DNA of 64,000 nucleotides. Source: JAWVFM01 sp963823245 (GTDB taxonomy: Bacteria; Actinomycetota; Thermoleophilia; Solirubrobacterales; 70-9). The stretch spans positions 496,001-560,000 of the forward strand of contig CAWGKQ010000008.1 of assembly GCA_963823245.1 (NCBI GenBank), read 5' to 3'. Made by a program: the position numbers and the translations under genes. How positions within the stretch are numbered: position 1 is the stretch's first letter; each line of letters opens with the position of its first letter. The notes below the pieces were generated by a model. It ran no database searches, was not told the origin of the DNA, and saw only the letters and a list, made by a program, of their open reading frames with translations. Below, in pieces: positions 28,608-36,774 of the stretch.

Positions 28608-28624
28608 ATCTCCGCGCCGACACG
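28608..28624 (+). repeat. 17-bp core repeat, internal copy
   Basis: ATCTCCGCGCCGACACG, differing from the two outer copies at two positions. It divides the bcp insertion into units of 399 and 498 bp. Confidence 0.7.
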
Positions 28625-28777
28625 AAGTAACTCTTAGACAGTAGGGGCCAGGCTCGACGCGGCTTGACAAATGCGAGGGCCTGCCTGCCGCGCTCACGAC
28701 GTTCACCGATGAACCTGCGAGCCTCCCGATTCGTAGCAAGGGCGAGGGGAGGAACCCACCAGAGAAGGAGAAGCGTC

Positions 28778-29053
28778 ATGAGACGGTTCCTTGCCACGGT
28801 CATCACCGCAGGGATAGTTGCGGTGGTGCCGGCGTCAGCCGCATATGCCGGCAATCCGAATGGGCACACCGGTCCCCCCAGCCAGTCGTGCCAGGACCAG
28901 TACGCGCTAAACGGGCCCGCCGTTTTTCCGGGTCACTCCGCCTCGTCGCCTGGTTCGCCGTTCAACGAGCCCGGCATCGGCAGCCCGGACGGGGGCATCG
29001 GCGGCCAGAACTACAGCGAGAGCTCACAGTACGACGTCGCCTGTACGCACTGA
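28778..29053 (+). CDS. Small secreted Cys-containing protein inside insertion II
   Basis: 91 residues. A clear signal peptide (MRRFLATVITAGIVAVVPAS, cleavage near AYAG) is followed by a Gly/Asn/Pro/Ser-rich mature part with NPNGHTGPPSQSCQDQ, PFNEPGIGSPDGG and a C-terminal SQYDVACTH. The NPNG...SQSCQD...SQYDVAC pattern matches a small exported protein family that I recall as multi-copy in several actinobacteria; function unknown. AAGGAG lies 6 bases before the ATG. Confidence 0.7.
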   Translation: MRRFLATVITAGIVAVVPASAAYAGNPNGHTGPPSQSCQDQYALNGPAVFPGHSASSPGSPFNEPGIGSPDGGIGGQNYSESSQYDVACTH

Positions 29054-29105
29054 GCGGTTCGAGGGGGCGTGGGCAGCGCTCACGTCCCCTCCGTCCGCCA
29101 CGGCA

Positions 29106-29122
29106 ATCCCCGCGCGGACACG
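29106..29122 (+). repeat. 17-bp direct repeat, right copy
   Basis: Identical to 28209-28225; followed directly by the bcp codons for Pro-Gly-Cys of the active site. Confidence 0.85.
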
Positions 29123-29450
29123 CCCGGCTGCACGACGCAGGCATGCGGGGTCCGTGACCACCGTGCCGACTACGAGGCGGCCGGCGCGACGGTCATCGGC
29201 GTTTCGCCCGACCCCCCGAGCGCCGTCGCGAAGTTCGCCGAGAAGTACTCGCTCGAGTTTCCCCTGCTCGCCGACGAGGACCATGCCGTCGCCGACGCCT
29301 ACGGCGTCTGGGGCGAGAAGAAGATGTACGGGAAGACCTACTTCGGCGTCCAGCGCGCGACCTTCGTCATCGACCCAGAGGGCAGGATCGGCCACGTGAT
29401 CGGCAAGGCGAACCCGAAGACGCACGACGCGACGTCCTAGCGGTCCTGGC

Positions 29451-30538
29451 TCAGGCGTAGAAGAACGCGATCCCGAGGATCGTGTACACGGCCAGGAGCT
29501 GGAAGCCCTCGAACCAGTTCGACTCCCCCTCGTTGGTCACGTAGTTCGCGATCAGCACCGCGAGGAAGACGGCGGCAAGCTCGAAGCCGTTGAAGACGAG
29601 CGGCATCGGGAACGGGCCCGATGAAGAAGGAGGCCACAACGAGGACCGGGGCGACGAAGAGCGCGATCTGGGTGCTCGAGCCGATCGCGATGTTGACGGC
29701 GAGGTCCATCTTGTCCTTCATGGCGACGGCCACCGCCACCCAATGCTCGGCCGCGTTGCCGACGATCGCCACCACGATGACGCCGATGAAGAACTCCGAG
29801 AGCCCGAGCGAGTGGGAGGCAGCGGTGAGCGAGCCGACGAGAATCTCCGACATCACGCCGACCGCCACGCCGGCGACCCCGAGAAGCGCCACCGACTTCC
29901 GAACGGACCAGCCGGCCGCGGTCTCGTCCTCGTAGTCGGGGTTGAACAGGTCCCGGTGGGTGCGAAGGGAGAAGACGAGCCCGGCGACGTAGGTGACGAT
30001 CAGGATCCCGGCCACCCAGAGCGAGAGCTGCTCGACGTCGGTGCCGTAGTTCACCTGGACCGACCCGGGATGCGGCAGGCCGCGGCCCTCGATGAGGGCG
30101 AAGACCGCCGGCATCGTCATCGCGGCCGCGGCGAGCAGCAGCATCGCACGTCTGGGCGCTCGCGGTGGTCCGGCTGAACAACTGCTTGGGGTGGCGCAGG
30201 CCCCCGAAGAGCATCGCCGCGCCGAGGACCAGGAGGATGTTGCCGATGATCGAGCCGACGAGGGCCGCCTTGACGACCTCCTGAAGGCCCTTCTCGAGCG
30301 CGAATAGGGCGATGATCAGCTCGGGGGCGTTGCCGAAGGTCACGTTCAGGAGGCCGCCGATCCCGGGACCCGAGCGCGCCGCGAGCTCCTGCGTCGCGTG
30401 GCTCATGAGCGCCGCGGTGGGGATGATCCCGAGCGCCGAAACGACGAAGACGACCGCGTCGTCCGCCCCCGCCAGATCGAGCACGATCGCGATCGGGATG
30501 AACGGGGTCAGCAGGTATGGCCAGCCGAGCGAGCCCAT
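29451..30538 (-). CDS. cax: Calcium/proton exchanger, CaCA superfamily (two frameshifts)
   Basis: Exports Ca2+ in exchange for H+. About 360 residues with ten or eleven membrane segments. Both alpha-repeat signatures are present: NVTFGNAPELIIALFALEKG in the first half and IVVAIVGNAAEHWVAVAVAM in the second, with the acidic linker FNPDYEDETAAG between. Frame breaks near 30150 and 29612 are bridged by continuous membrane-protein sequence in the other frames; the last part reads LVFNGFELAAVFLAVLIANY and ends FFYA. Stops at the far end of bcp, convergently. Confidence 0.88.
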
Positions 30539-30564
30539 CTGGGAAGACTAGTTCGGGGGAAGTA

Positions 30565-30590
30565 AGAGGCCCCGGCGAGCCGGGGTCTCT
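30565..30590 (-). terminator. Terminator hairpin between lipoprotein and cax
   Basis: AGAGGCCCCGG and CCGGGGTCTCT form an 11-bp stem (one G-T pair) with loop CGAG. Positioned after the lipoprotein stop (30613) and before the cax start on the minus strand. No clear T-run. Confidence 0.6.
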
Positions 30591-30612
30591 GGACGCGCGT
30601 TTGTCGTGCGCG

Positions 30613-31711
30613 CTACTGCCCGAGGAACTTCTGGGCGCAGGCGTTGATCGCGGCCTCGTCGCCCTGGGCCTTCAGGGCGCACTGGATGTACTGCTGCCCG
30701 GCCGCCGAGCTGCCCGTGCTCGGGAGGCTGCTGGACGACCCCGAGGAGCTCGTGCCGCCGAGGCTCGAGCCTCCGCTCAGGCCGCCGAGGATGCCGAGCC
30801 CGCCGAGCTGGCTCGGTGAGGTCGGACAGCGGCTTGGCGTTCTGGGGCGCGGTGATGGTCTGCGGCTGGTTCACGTCGTTCAGCGTGATCGAGAAGTCGA
30901 TGCTCACGTCCGAGACGCCGCTCGCCGTTCCCGCCGGGGGCGCGATGTCGAGCGTGATCGCGAGCTTGCGCAGCAGGTGGTCGTCCTCGCCGGTGTAGAC
31001 GTCGATGTGCGCCGTCTTGACCGCGTCCTCGACCTGCTTCAGCTGGTCCGAGGAGGGAAGCGTTCCGGTCGAGCTCGGAAGCTGCTGCGCGATCTTGCCG
31101 AAGTCGCCGATGATCTTCGCGACGTCAGCGTCGCCCGAGATGTGGATCGTGGTGACGCCGCCGACGTCGGCCGTTCCCTCGTTGCTCACGTTCGTGAGCC
31201 ACGTGGCCGGGTCGATCCCGAACTGCTTCAGCACGGAGGACGAATTCGACGACCCGCCTGCCGCCTGGGCGGCCTGCTGCTGCGCCGCGTACTGCGCCGT
31301 GAACTGCTGGTAGAGCGACGACGGCACCTGGTAGGCCTGCCCCTGGTACTCGACGAAGGCGTCGGTATCGGTGGCGATGATGCCCCCCTCGAAGCTGATG
31401 CTCGGGGTACCGCTGCCCTGTCCGCTCACCTTGGCGGTGAGGTCGAGCTGCGGGAACTTGGTCTTGTCCTCCGAGCTCTGGAACGGCCCCGTGACCGCCG
31501 CCGTGAAGTTGCCCGACTGGCTCCCGGAGATGTCCGCCGAGACGCTCAGGTCCAGGTTGGCGCTCGTGATCTTCTTCGGGTTGCTGAAGGTCTCCTTGAG
31601 CGCCTGCTGCGGGTCCTCGCTGTTCGAAGAGCTCGAGCCGCAGGCGGCCACGAACGCCGAAACCAAGAGCGCGAGGGCGACCGCGATGAAGGGGAGTCTC
31701 AGTCGGGACAA
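30613..31711 (-). CDS. Secreted lipoprotein (LppX/LprG-like), frameshifted
   Basis: The signal peptide LRLPFIAVALALLVSAFVAA ends in the lipobox FVAAC, so the mature protein is lipid-anchored. The body (TSANLDLSVSADISGSQSGN, TDAFVEYQGQAYQVPSSLYQ, GVTTIHISGDADVAKIIGDF) resembles LppX/LprAFG lipid-binding lipoproteins. A frame break at about 30825, after KPLSDL, hides a Gly/Ser-rich tail ending DEAAINACAQKFLGQ. A TTG at 31711 is the likely start, with GGAGG 9 bases upstream. The start lies within one arm of a large inverted repeat. Confidence 0.78.
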
Positions 31712-31768
31712 GTGCGGCTTCCTCCGTAGGTGAGTTGACGGCGCAGGGTAGCGAAGCCGCACTTGTCC
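31705..31768. promoter_or_regulatory. 16-bp perfect inverted repeat spanning a divergent promoter
   Basis: GGACAAGTGCGGCTTC (31705-31720) and its exact complement (31753-31768) flank 32 bases. The left arm covers the TTG start and spacer of the lipoprotein gene; the Shine-Dalgarno lies just beside it. It could be an operator or a translation-controlling hairpin. Confidence 0.6.
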
Positions 31769-31819
31769 GGTGCCGGGCGAGTCCCTGCGCTCGTGACCGA
31801 TCTCACACTGGCGCTTGCG

Positions 31820-31847
31820 CCTCCACGTATCGTTTGTTTCGTGGAGG
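31820..31847 (+). promoter_or_regulatory. Hairpin over the start codon of the cyclase-ATPase gene
   Basis: CCTCCACG and CGTGGAGG form an 8-bp stem with a 12-base loop. The 3' arm contains the GTG start codon (31841) and the purine-rich bases following it. Pairing would mask translation initiation. Confidence 0.4.
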
Positions 31848-34800
31848 CGAGGGTCTGTCCCTCATGCGGAACGGAGAGCCCCGGGGGCGCGAAATTCTGC
31901 ATGTCCTGTGGAAACGCCCTCGAGGTCCGGTGCCCGAGCTGCGGCACCGAGAACCCGGCGGGAGCGAAGTTCTGCATCGAGTGCGGAATCGGGCTTGCGG
32001 GCCAGCGCAGCGCCCCCGCGGCGCCGGCTGAGCCCGAGGCCCTTCCCGAAGAGCGCCGGAACGCGACCGTCCTGTTCGCCGACCTGTCCGGCTACACGGC
32101 GGTCGCCGAGCGGATGGACCCCGAAGCGGTGAAGGCGATGGTCGAGGGTGCCCTGCGCCGGCTCGGGGACGAGGTCGCGCGGTACGGCGGCTCCGTCGAC
32201 AAGTACATCGGCGACAACGTGATGGCCGTCTTCGGGGCGCCCGTGGCCCACGAGGACGACCCCGAGCGCGCTGTCCGCGCCGGACTCGCCATGCAGGCGG
32301 CCATGGGCGAGGTCAACGATCGCATCGAGGGCGATGTGAGCTTCCTGCTGCGTGTCGGCATCAACTCGGGCGAGGTGCTCGCCGGCCGCATGGGCGACGG
32401 CTACACCGTGATCGGCGACGCCGTCAACGTGGCCGCGCGCCTCCAGGCCGCGGCGCGCCCAGGAAGCGTCACGGTCGGCGAGGTCACCTGGAGGCTTACC
32501 CGGGGCGCCATCGAGTACGTGCCCCTCGACCCGCTCGAGCTCAAGGGGAAGGCCGAGCCGGTCCCCGCCTGGGAAGCGGCCCGGGTACTCGTGCCAGGCC
32601 CGACGATGCGCCCCGCGCGCGCCGAAACGCCGCTCGTTGGCCGCGCCGAGGAGGCGGAGCTCCTGCGCTCGCTCCTCGACCGCGTCGTCCACGAGGAGCG
32701 CCCGCATCTGGTGACGGTCATGGGCGAGGCGGGCGTCGGCAAGACGCGCCTGCTTCGGGAGCTGACCGTCCACCTCTCTGAACGCCCCGAGAGACCGGCG
32801 ATTCGCGAGGGCCGCTGCCCCGCCTACGGATCGGGCCTCGCCTACTGGGCGCTCGGCGAGATCGTGCGGGGGCAGTTCGACATCGCCGACACCGACGACT
32901 CCGAGGCAGCGTGGCGGAAGCTTCTCGGGGGGGTCGAGGAAATGATCACCGAGGCCGACACCGACGAGCCTCCCGCCCGGCTGGCCGCCGCGATCGCGCG
33001 GCCGCTCGGCATCGAGCCGCCCGACGAGGGAGGCCCCGAGGAGGACCCCCAGCAGATGCGCGATCGGATGTTCTCGGCTCTTCGGACCGTCGTCGAGGCC
33101 GTGAGCCGGCGGCGACCGATCGTGCTCGCGATCGAGGACATCCACTGGGCGGACGAGGGGATGCTCGACCTCATCGAGTACCTCGCCCGGTGGGTCCGCG
33201 GGCCACTGCTCGTGGTCTGCCTCGCCCGCGACGAGCTGCTCGACCGCCGGCCCGGCTGGGGCGGCGGTCGTCTCAACGCCACGACGATCGCGCTCGAGCC
33301 GCTCAAGCCGGGGCAGGTCCAGGAGCTCGTCACCCAGCTCCTTCCCGGTGGCGCCCCGCAGAACGGAGGCCGCGCCGTGGTCGAGGAGGTGGTCGAGCGC
33401 TCGGGCGGGAATCCGCTGTTCGCCGAGGAGATGGTGAACCGGATCCAGGAGGAGGGCGCGGAGGCGGCGACGCTCCCCGAGACCGTCCACGCGGTCCTCG
33501 CCGCGCGCCTCGACGCGCTGAGCTCCGGTGAGCGGAGGGTGATCCAGCACGCGTCGGTCGTCGGGCAGACGTTCTGGGAGGGCGCCCTCGACCAGCTCGA
33601 CGAGGCCCGTCTGGGGCTCGGCGAGGTGCTCGGGTCGCTCCAGCAGAAGGACCTCATCGTCTCCACCGCCGGCAGCAGGCTTGCGGGCGAGCGCGAGTAC
33701 GCCTTCAAGCACGTGCTGATCCGCGACGTCGCCTACTCGACGCTGCCGAAGGCGGTCCGGGCGCGAAAGCACGCCGACGTCGGCACCTTCATCGCCGAGC
33801 GTGCCGCGGACCGCGGCGAGGCCGTGGCCGCGATGGTCGCCGAGCACTACGGGCGCGCGGCGATCCTCGGCGAGGACGCGGGCTTCCCGGACGCCGAGCT
33901 CGACCAGCTGTCGGCCGACGCGATCGCCTCGCTGGAGCAGGCGGGCTCGCTCGCCGCGTCGCTCTACTCGAACCTCGAGGCGGTCGGCCACTACGAGATG
34001 GCGCTGTCGATCCGGCGTGGCTGCGATCCGGCCACGCGAGCGCGGATCGCCGAGCTGCTCGGCGACGTGGCCCTGCGGCTCGGGCGCGTGGACCGCGCCG
34101 TCGAGCTGTGGGAGCAGTGTCTCGACTACCACCGCGCGCAGGAGGACCTTGCGCGGGTCGGCGACCTCCATCGAAAGATCGGGGCTGCCCTTTGGCACAA
34201 GGGCGATCGCGAGGGTTCGATCGAGCATTACCAGCGCGGGATCGACCTCCTCAAGGACGGCCCTCCCTGCCTCGAGCTCGTTCGCCTCTACGAGGAGGCC
34301 GCCTCGCTCTACATGCACACCGGCGACAACATGCTCGCCATCTACGCCTCCGAGAAGGCACTGCGGCTGGCGGAGCGGCTCGGCGAGGCCGCGGCGGCGA
34401 GCCGGGCCCACGGGATCTTCGGCCGGGTGTTCGGCCGCATCGGCGACACGGAGCGGGCCCGCCAGAACCTCGAGCGCTCCGTCGAGCTGGCTCGCGAATC
34501 CGATCCCGCCGAGGCGGTTCGAGCGCTGCTCACCCTCGGGTACCACCGCGAGGTCTCGGAGGCCGACTACGACGGAGCCGGCTCTGCCTACGCCGATGCC
34601 CTCGAGCTCGCCGAGAGGACCGGCGACCTTCCCTCGCAGGTCGAGCTCCACGGCGCCCTCGGTCAGCTGGCCGTCCACCGTGGTGACTGGGACGCGGTTG
34701 AGCAGGAGGCTCGGGCCTCCAGAACCCTCGCCGAGCGCGAGGGGCTCTCCGGAAAGCTCTGCTTCCCAGCGCTCATGGAGGGCTGGCTCGCCTGGCGGGC

Positions 34801-35383
34801 CGAGGACTTCGACGCGGCGACCTCGTCCTTGCGCGAGGCCGCGGCGCTGGCCGAGCAGGTCGGGCGCTCGGAGGTCGCCTTCCAGGCGATCTTCGCCCTC
34901 GCGGCGACGCTCCGCCAGCGCGACGACTTCGCCGGTGCCGAGGCCGAGCTCTCGCGGGCACTCGACGTGTGCGAGCGGGCCGGCCTTGTCGCGCAATCGG
35001 TGGAGGCGAGCTCGGCTCGGGCGGTCACCCTCGCGCTGTCGGGACGCACCGAGGCGGCCCGCGAGGCCGCCGAGGAGGCAACCCGCCTGGCCGAGCGCCT
35101 GCGCTATCCCGTCGGCAAGGCGGCGAGCCTGGAGGCCGCCGGCGCGAGCGCGGGCGAGCCCGTCACCGCATCCCGCGATCTCGCCGCAGCGCGCGACGCC
35201 TGGGCGGAGCTGGGCAGGCCGCTCGACGCCTCGCGCGCCGAGTACCTGCGCGGCCGGCTGCTCATCGACGCCGATCCCGACGGCGCCCGCGAGGCGTTGA
35301 CGGCGGCAGCCGAATCGGCCTCCGAGTACGGGGTCGATCACCTGGCGCGGCTGGCGCGCTCATTGGCGCCGGCCGCTCGCTAG
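31841..35383 (+). CDS. Zinc-ribbon / class III cyclase / AAA ATPase / TPR signalling protein
   Basis: About 1,180 residues, intact. Two tandem zinc ribbons (CPSCGTESPGGAKFCMSCG, CPSCGTENPAGAKFCIECG) open the protein. A cyclase domain follows (VLFADLSGYTAVAERM metal Asp, DKYIGDNVMAVFG, VIGDAVNVAARLQ). Next is an ATPase of the AAA/STAND type (VTVMGEAGVGKTRLLREL Walker A, IVLAIEDIHWADEG Walker B) and then a long TPR-rich C-terminus. This layout is common in actinobacteria as a cytoplasmic sensor whose signal is unknown. GTG 31841 gives the natural MEARVCPSCG-type start; an upstream ATG at 31763 overlaps the inverted repeat. Confidence 0.9.
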   Translation: MEARVCPSCGTESPGGAKFCMSCGNALEVRCPSCGTENPAGAKFCIECGIGLAGQRSAPAAPAEPEALPEERRNATVLFADLSGYTAVAERMDPEAVKAMVEGALRRLGDEVARYGGSVDKYIGDNVMAVFGAPVAHEDDPERAVRAGLAMQAAMGEVNDRIEGDVSFLLRVGINSGEVLAGRMGDGYTVIGDAVNVAARLQAAARPGSVTVGEVTWRLTRGAIEYVPLDPLELKGKAEPVPAWEAARVLVPGPTMRPARAETPLVGRAEEAELLRSLLDRVVHEERPHLVTVMGEAGVGKTRLLRELTVHLSERPERPAIREGRCPAYGSGLAYWALGEIVRGQFDIADTDDSEAAWRKLLGGVEEMITEADTDEPPARLAAAIARPLGIEPPDEGGPEEDPQQMRDRMFSALRTVVEAVSRRRPIVLAIEDIHWADEGMLDLIEYLARWVRGPLLVVCLARDELLDRRPGWGGGRLNATTIALEPLKPGQVQELVTQLLPGGAPQNGGRAVVEEVVERSGGNPLFAEEMVNRIQEEGAEAATLPETVHAVLAARLDALSSGERRVIQHASVVGQTFWEGALDQLDEARLGLGEVLGSLQQKDLIVSTAGSRLAGEREYAFKHVLIRDVAYSTLPKAVRARKHADVGTFIAERAADRGEAVAAMVAEHYGRAAILGEDAGFPDAELDQLSADAIASLEQAGSLAASLYSNLEAVGHYEMALSIRRGCDPATRARIAELLGDVALRLGRVDRAVELWEQCLDYHRAQEDLARVGDLHRKIGAALWHKGDREGSIEHYQRGIDLLKDGPPCLELVRLYEEAASLYMHTGDNMLAIYASEKALRLAERLGEAAAASRAHGIFGRVFGRIGDTERARQNLERSVELARESDPAEAVRALLTLGYHREVSEADYDGAGSAYADALELAERTGDLPSQVELHGALGQLAVHRGDWDAVEQEARASRTLAEREGLSGKLCFPALMEGWLAWRAEDFDAATSSLREAAALAEQVGRSEVAFQAIFALAATLRQRDDFAGAEAELSRALDVCERAGLVAQSVEASSARAVTLALSGRTEAAREAAEEATRLAERLRYPVGKAASLEAAGASAGEPVTASRDLAAARDAWAELGRPLDASRAEYLRGRLLIDADPDGAREALTAAAESASEYGVDHLARLARSLAPAAR

Positions 35384-35388
35384 ACGTC

Positions 35389-35895
35389 CTAGGCCGAGCC
35401 CTCGTACTCGCGTAGGAAGCCCTCGAACATCCGGAGGTGACCCTGCTCGTCGTGGAGGATGGCGATGACCATGTCCTGCGTGACCGGGTCGACTCCCTCC
35501 GTCACCTCGACGATATGGCTGTAGTGCTCGATGGCGCCGCGTTCGGCCTCGATGACGCCGCGGATCACGTGCGTGACGTCGATCTGGTCCTCGGGTGGCT
35601 GGAGGTACGACTGCTCGGCGCGAAACCCCTCCGACCCCGGCACCACGCCGTAGAGCTCCTTGATCCGCTGGGCGAACAGCTTCGCGTGACCGAGCTCCTC
35701 GGTGATGTCGGCCTCGAGCGAGCTCTTCACCTCCTGGGCCCGGACGCCGTCGGGGTTCACCGAGTTCGCGATGTAGCTCATCACCGTCTCGATCTCCATC
35801 CAGTACGCGCGCTCCAGGAGCGCGACGACCTCGTCGCGTTGCTCCCGGTTGTCCTCCGCGAGGATGTCCATGCTCGCGGTCGCAGTCTCGCTCAT
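35389..35895 (-). CDS. Ferritin-like di-iron protein
   Basis: 168 residues, four-helix bundle. The metal ligands are regularly placed: Glu in AYWMEIETVMSYIANS, ExxH in DITEELGHAKLFAQRI, Glu in GVIEAERGAIEHYSHIV and ExxH in ILHDEQGHLRMFEGFL. It is closer to the bacterioferritin/ferritin-like group than to Dps. A role in iron storage or oxidative defence is inferred. Convergent with the cyclase gene; the stops are only about 5 bases apart. Confidence 0.88.
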   Translation of the reverse strand: MSETATASMDILAEDNREQRDEVVALLERAYWMEIETVMSYIANSVNPDGVRAQEVKSSLEADITEELGHAKLFAQRIKELYGVVPGSEGFRAEQSYLQPPEDQIDVTHVIRGVIEAERGAIEHYSHIVEVTEGVDPVTQDMVIAILHDEQGHLRMFEGFLREYEGSA

Positions 35896-35955
35896 TGAAG
35901 CTCCTTTCGTCTCGTCACCCCACCTACCCGTCCCGGCGCTGCCAGAATCGAAGGC

Positions 35956-36774
35956 GTGTCCCGACTACGGAGGCCGGACGACGTCGAGATCCATTGGGAG
36001 GAGGAGGGCTCCGGGCCGCTGGTGGTCATCGCCGCCTACTGGTCGATGCATCCCTCCTCGTTCGACCCCCTTCGCGCCGAGCTGTCGACCGACCACCGCG
36101 TGGTCACCTACCACGACCGCGGCAGCGGCGAGTCGACGCGAGCCGGCCCGTACGACCTCGATGCCGCTGCGGCCGACCTGCGGGCGGTCATCGAGGAGAC
36201 TGCGACCGACGAGACTGCAGTCGTCGTCGCGACCGCGGACGGAAGCAACCGCGCCGTTCGCGTGGTGGCTCAGCGGCCCGACCTTGTTCGCGCGGTGGTG
36301 ACGATCGGCGGCGCGCCCGTCGGGCGCGACGCGATCGCCGAGTTCGACGCGATGGTCGGATCGCAGACGGTCGTCGACGCTTTCCTCGAGCAGACCGAGA
36401 CGGACTACCGCTCGGCGCTCCGCGGCATCCTCACCGCGACCAACCAACAGCTCGACGAGGAGGGCCTGAGGCAGCGGGTCGCGATCCAGCTCGAGCACTC
36501 GCCGGCCGAGGCCGCCGTCCCGCGCCTTCGCGCATGGGCCGGCGACGACCCCACCGAGGTCGCGCGCGAGGCCGGCGATCGGCTCTGGTTCCTGCACGCG
36601 GCCGGCCTCGGCGGCGGCTGGTTCCCCGACGGCCCGGACTACGAGCGCATGATGAGACGCGAGCTGCCGGACGCGCACGTGGTCCAGGTCGACGACGGCT
36701 TCATCAGCCGGCCCGACCAGGTCGGTGAGGTCGTCCGCAAGATCACCGCCCCCTCGTCGGTCGAGCGCACGTGA
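35956..36774 (+). CDS. Alpha/beta-hydrolase-fold protein with a non-Ser nucleophile site
   Basis: 272 residues from a GTG start. Fold markers: EGSGPLVVIAAYWSMHPSSF, VVTYHDRGSGEST (oxyanion region) and RPDLVRAVVTIGGAPVG. At the nucleophile elbow, where GxSxG is expected, the sequence is VVVATADGSNRAVRVV, which places Asp at the nucleophile position, as in haloalkane dehalogenases and epoxide hydrolases, with both flanking Gly altered. Activity is therefore uncertain. Overlaps the next gene by 4 bases. Confidence 0.75.
   Translation: MSRLRRPDDVEIHWEEEGSGPLVVIAAYWSMHPSSFDPLRAELSTDHRVVTYHDRGSGESTRAGPYDLDAAAADLRAVIEETATDETAVVVATADGSNRAVRVVAQRPDLVRAVVTIGGAPVGRDAIAEFDAMVGSQTVVDAFLEQTETDYRSALRGILTATNQQLDEEGLRQRVAIQLEHSPAEAAVPRLRAWAGDDPTEVAREAGDRLWFLHAAGLGGGWFPDGPDYERMMRRELPDAHVVQVDDGFISRPDQVGEVVRKITAPSSVERT

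Larger units (their letters stand above)
28226..28624 (+). mobile_element. Cassette-like insertion I in bcp (399 bp)
   Basis: Runs from just after the left core repeat to the end of the internal core copy. The left end TGATGACTTTTAGCCAGTA resembles that of unit II (AAGTAACTCTTAGACAGTA, 13/19). Contains a 49-codon minus-strand gene and a 25-base direct repeat (28251-28275 and 28542-28565, CGCAGCCCGGCGGCTTC core). No transposase or integrase. The bases just before the internal core copy resemble bcp (TCGTCCTGTTTGTCTTTCC against TCGTCCTCTACTTCTATCC), so recombination with a second bcp-like locus is also conceivable. Confidence 0.55.
28625..29122 (+). mobile_element. Cassette-like insertion II in bcp (498 bp)
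   Basis: Between the internal and the right-hand core repeats. The left end resembles unit I. The right end before the core (GTCCGCCACGGCA) also resembles the right end of unit I (GTGCGACGGGCAT). It carries one small secreted-protein gene with its own ribosome binding site, and a TTGACA hexamer at 28664-28669 that could be a -35 element. No recombinase is encoded, so movement would need one supplied in trans. Confidence 0.55.
28102..29460 (+). pseudogene. bcp: Peroxiredoxin Bcp/PrxQ, split by an 897-bp insertion
   Basis: The N-terminal part (28102-28225, GTG start) reads LSVGDTAPDFTLPDQRGSAV, then, after one extra A near 28176, LRGQTVVLYFYPRADT. The gene then breaks and resumes at 29108: PRADTPGCTTQACGVRDHRA with the peroxidatic Cys, continuing to KTYFGVQRATFVIDPEGRIG. 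A last indel near 29430 hides a probable ending DVLAVLAQA at 29460. The break is precisely at a 17-bp direct repeat. The protein cannot be made as it stands; excision of one repeat unit would restore the codons across the junction. Confidence 0.85.

Noticed and set aside
28226..29105. Integron gene cassettes (tandem single-gene units)
   Set aside because: No GTTRRRY core or attC-like imperfect palindrome at the unit borders, and no integron integrase nearby; only the general layout is similar.
28226..29105. Simple insertion sequence in bcp
   Set aside because: No transposase frame and no terminal inverted repeats; 17-bp repeats are longer than usual target duplications and recur internally.
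31862..35341. 1,159-codon minus-strand open frame opposite the cyclase-ATPase gene
   Set aside because: Frame is a by-product of GC-rich third positions; the plus strand has zinc ribbons, cyclase, ATPase and TPR motifs, while the antisense translation shows no recognisable domain.
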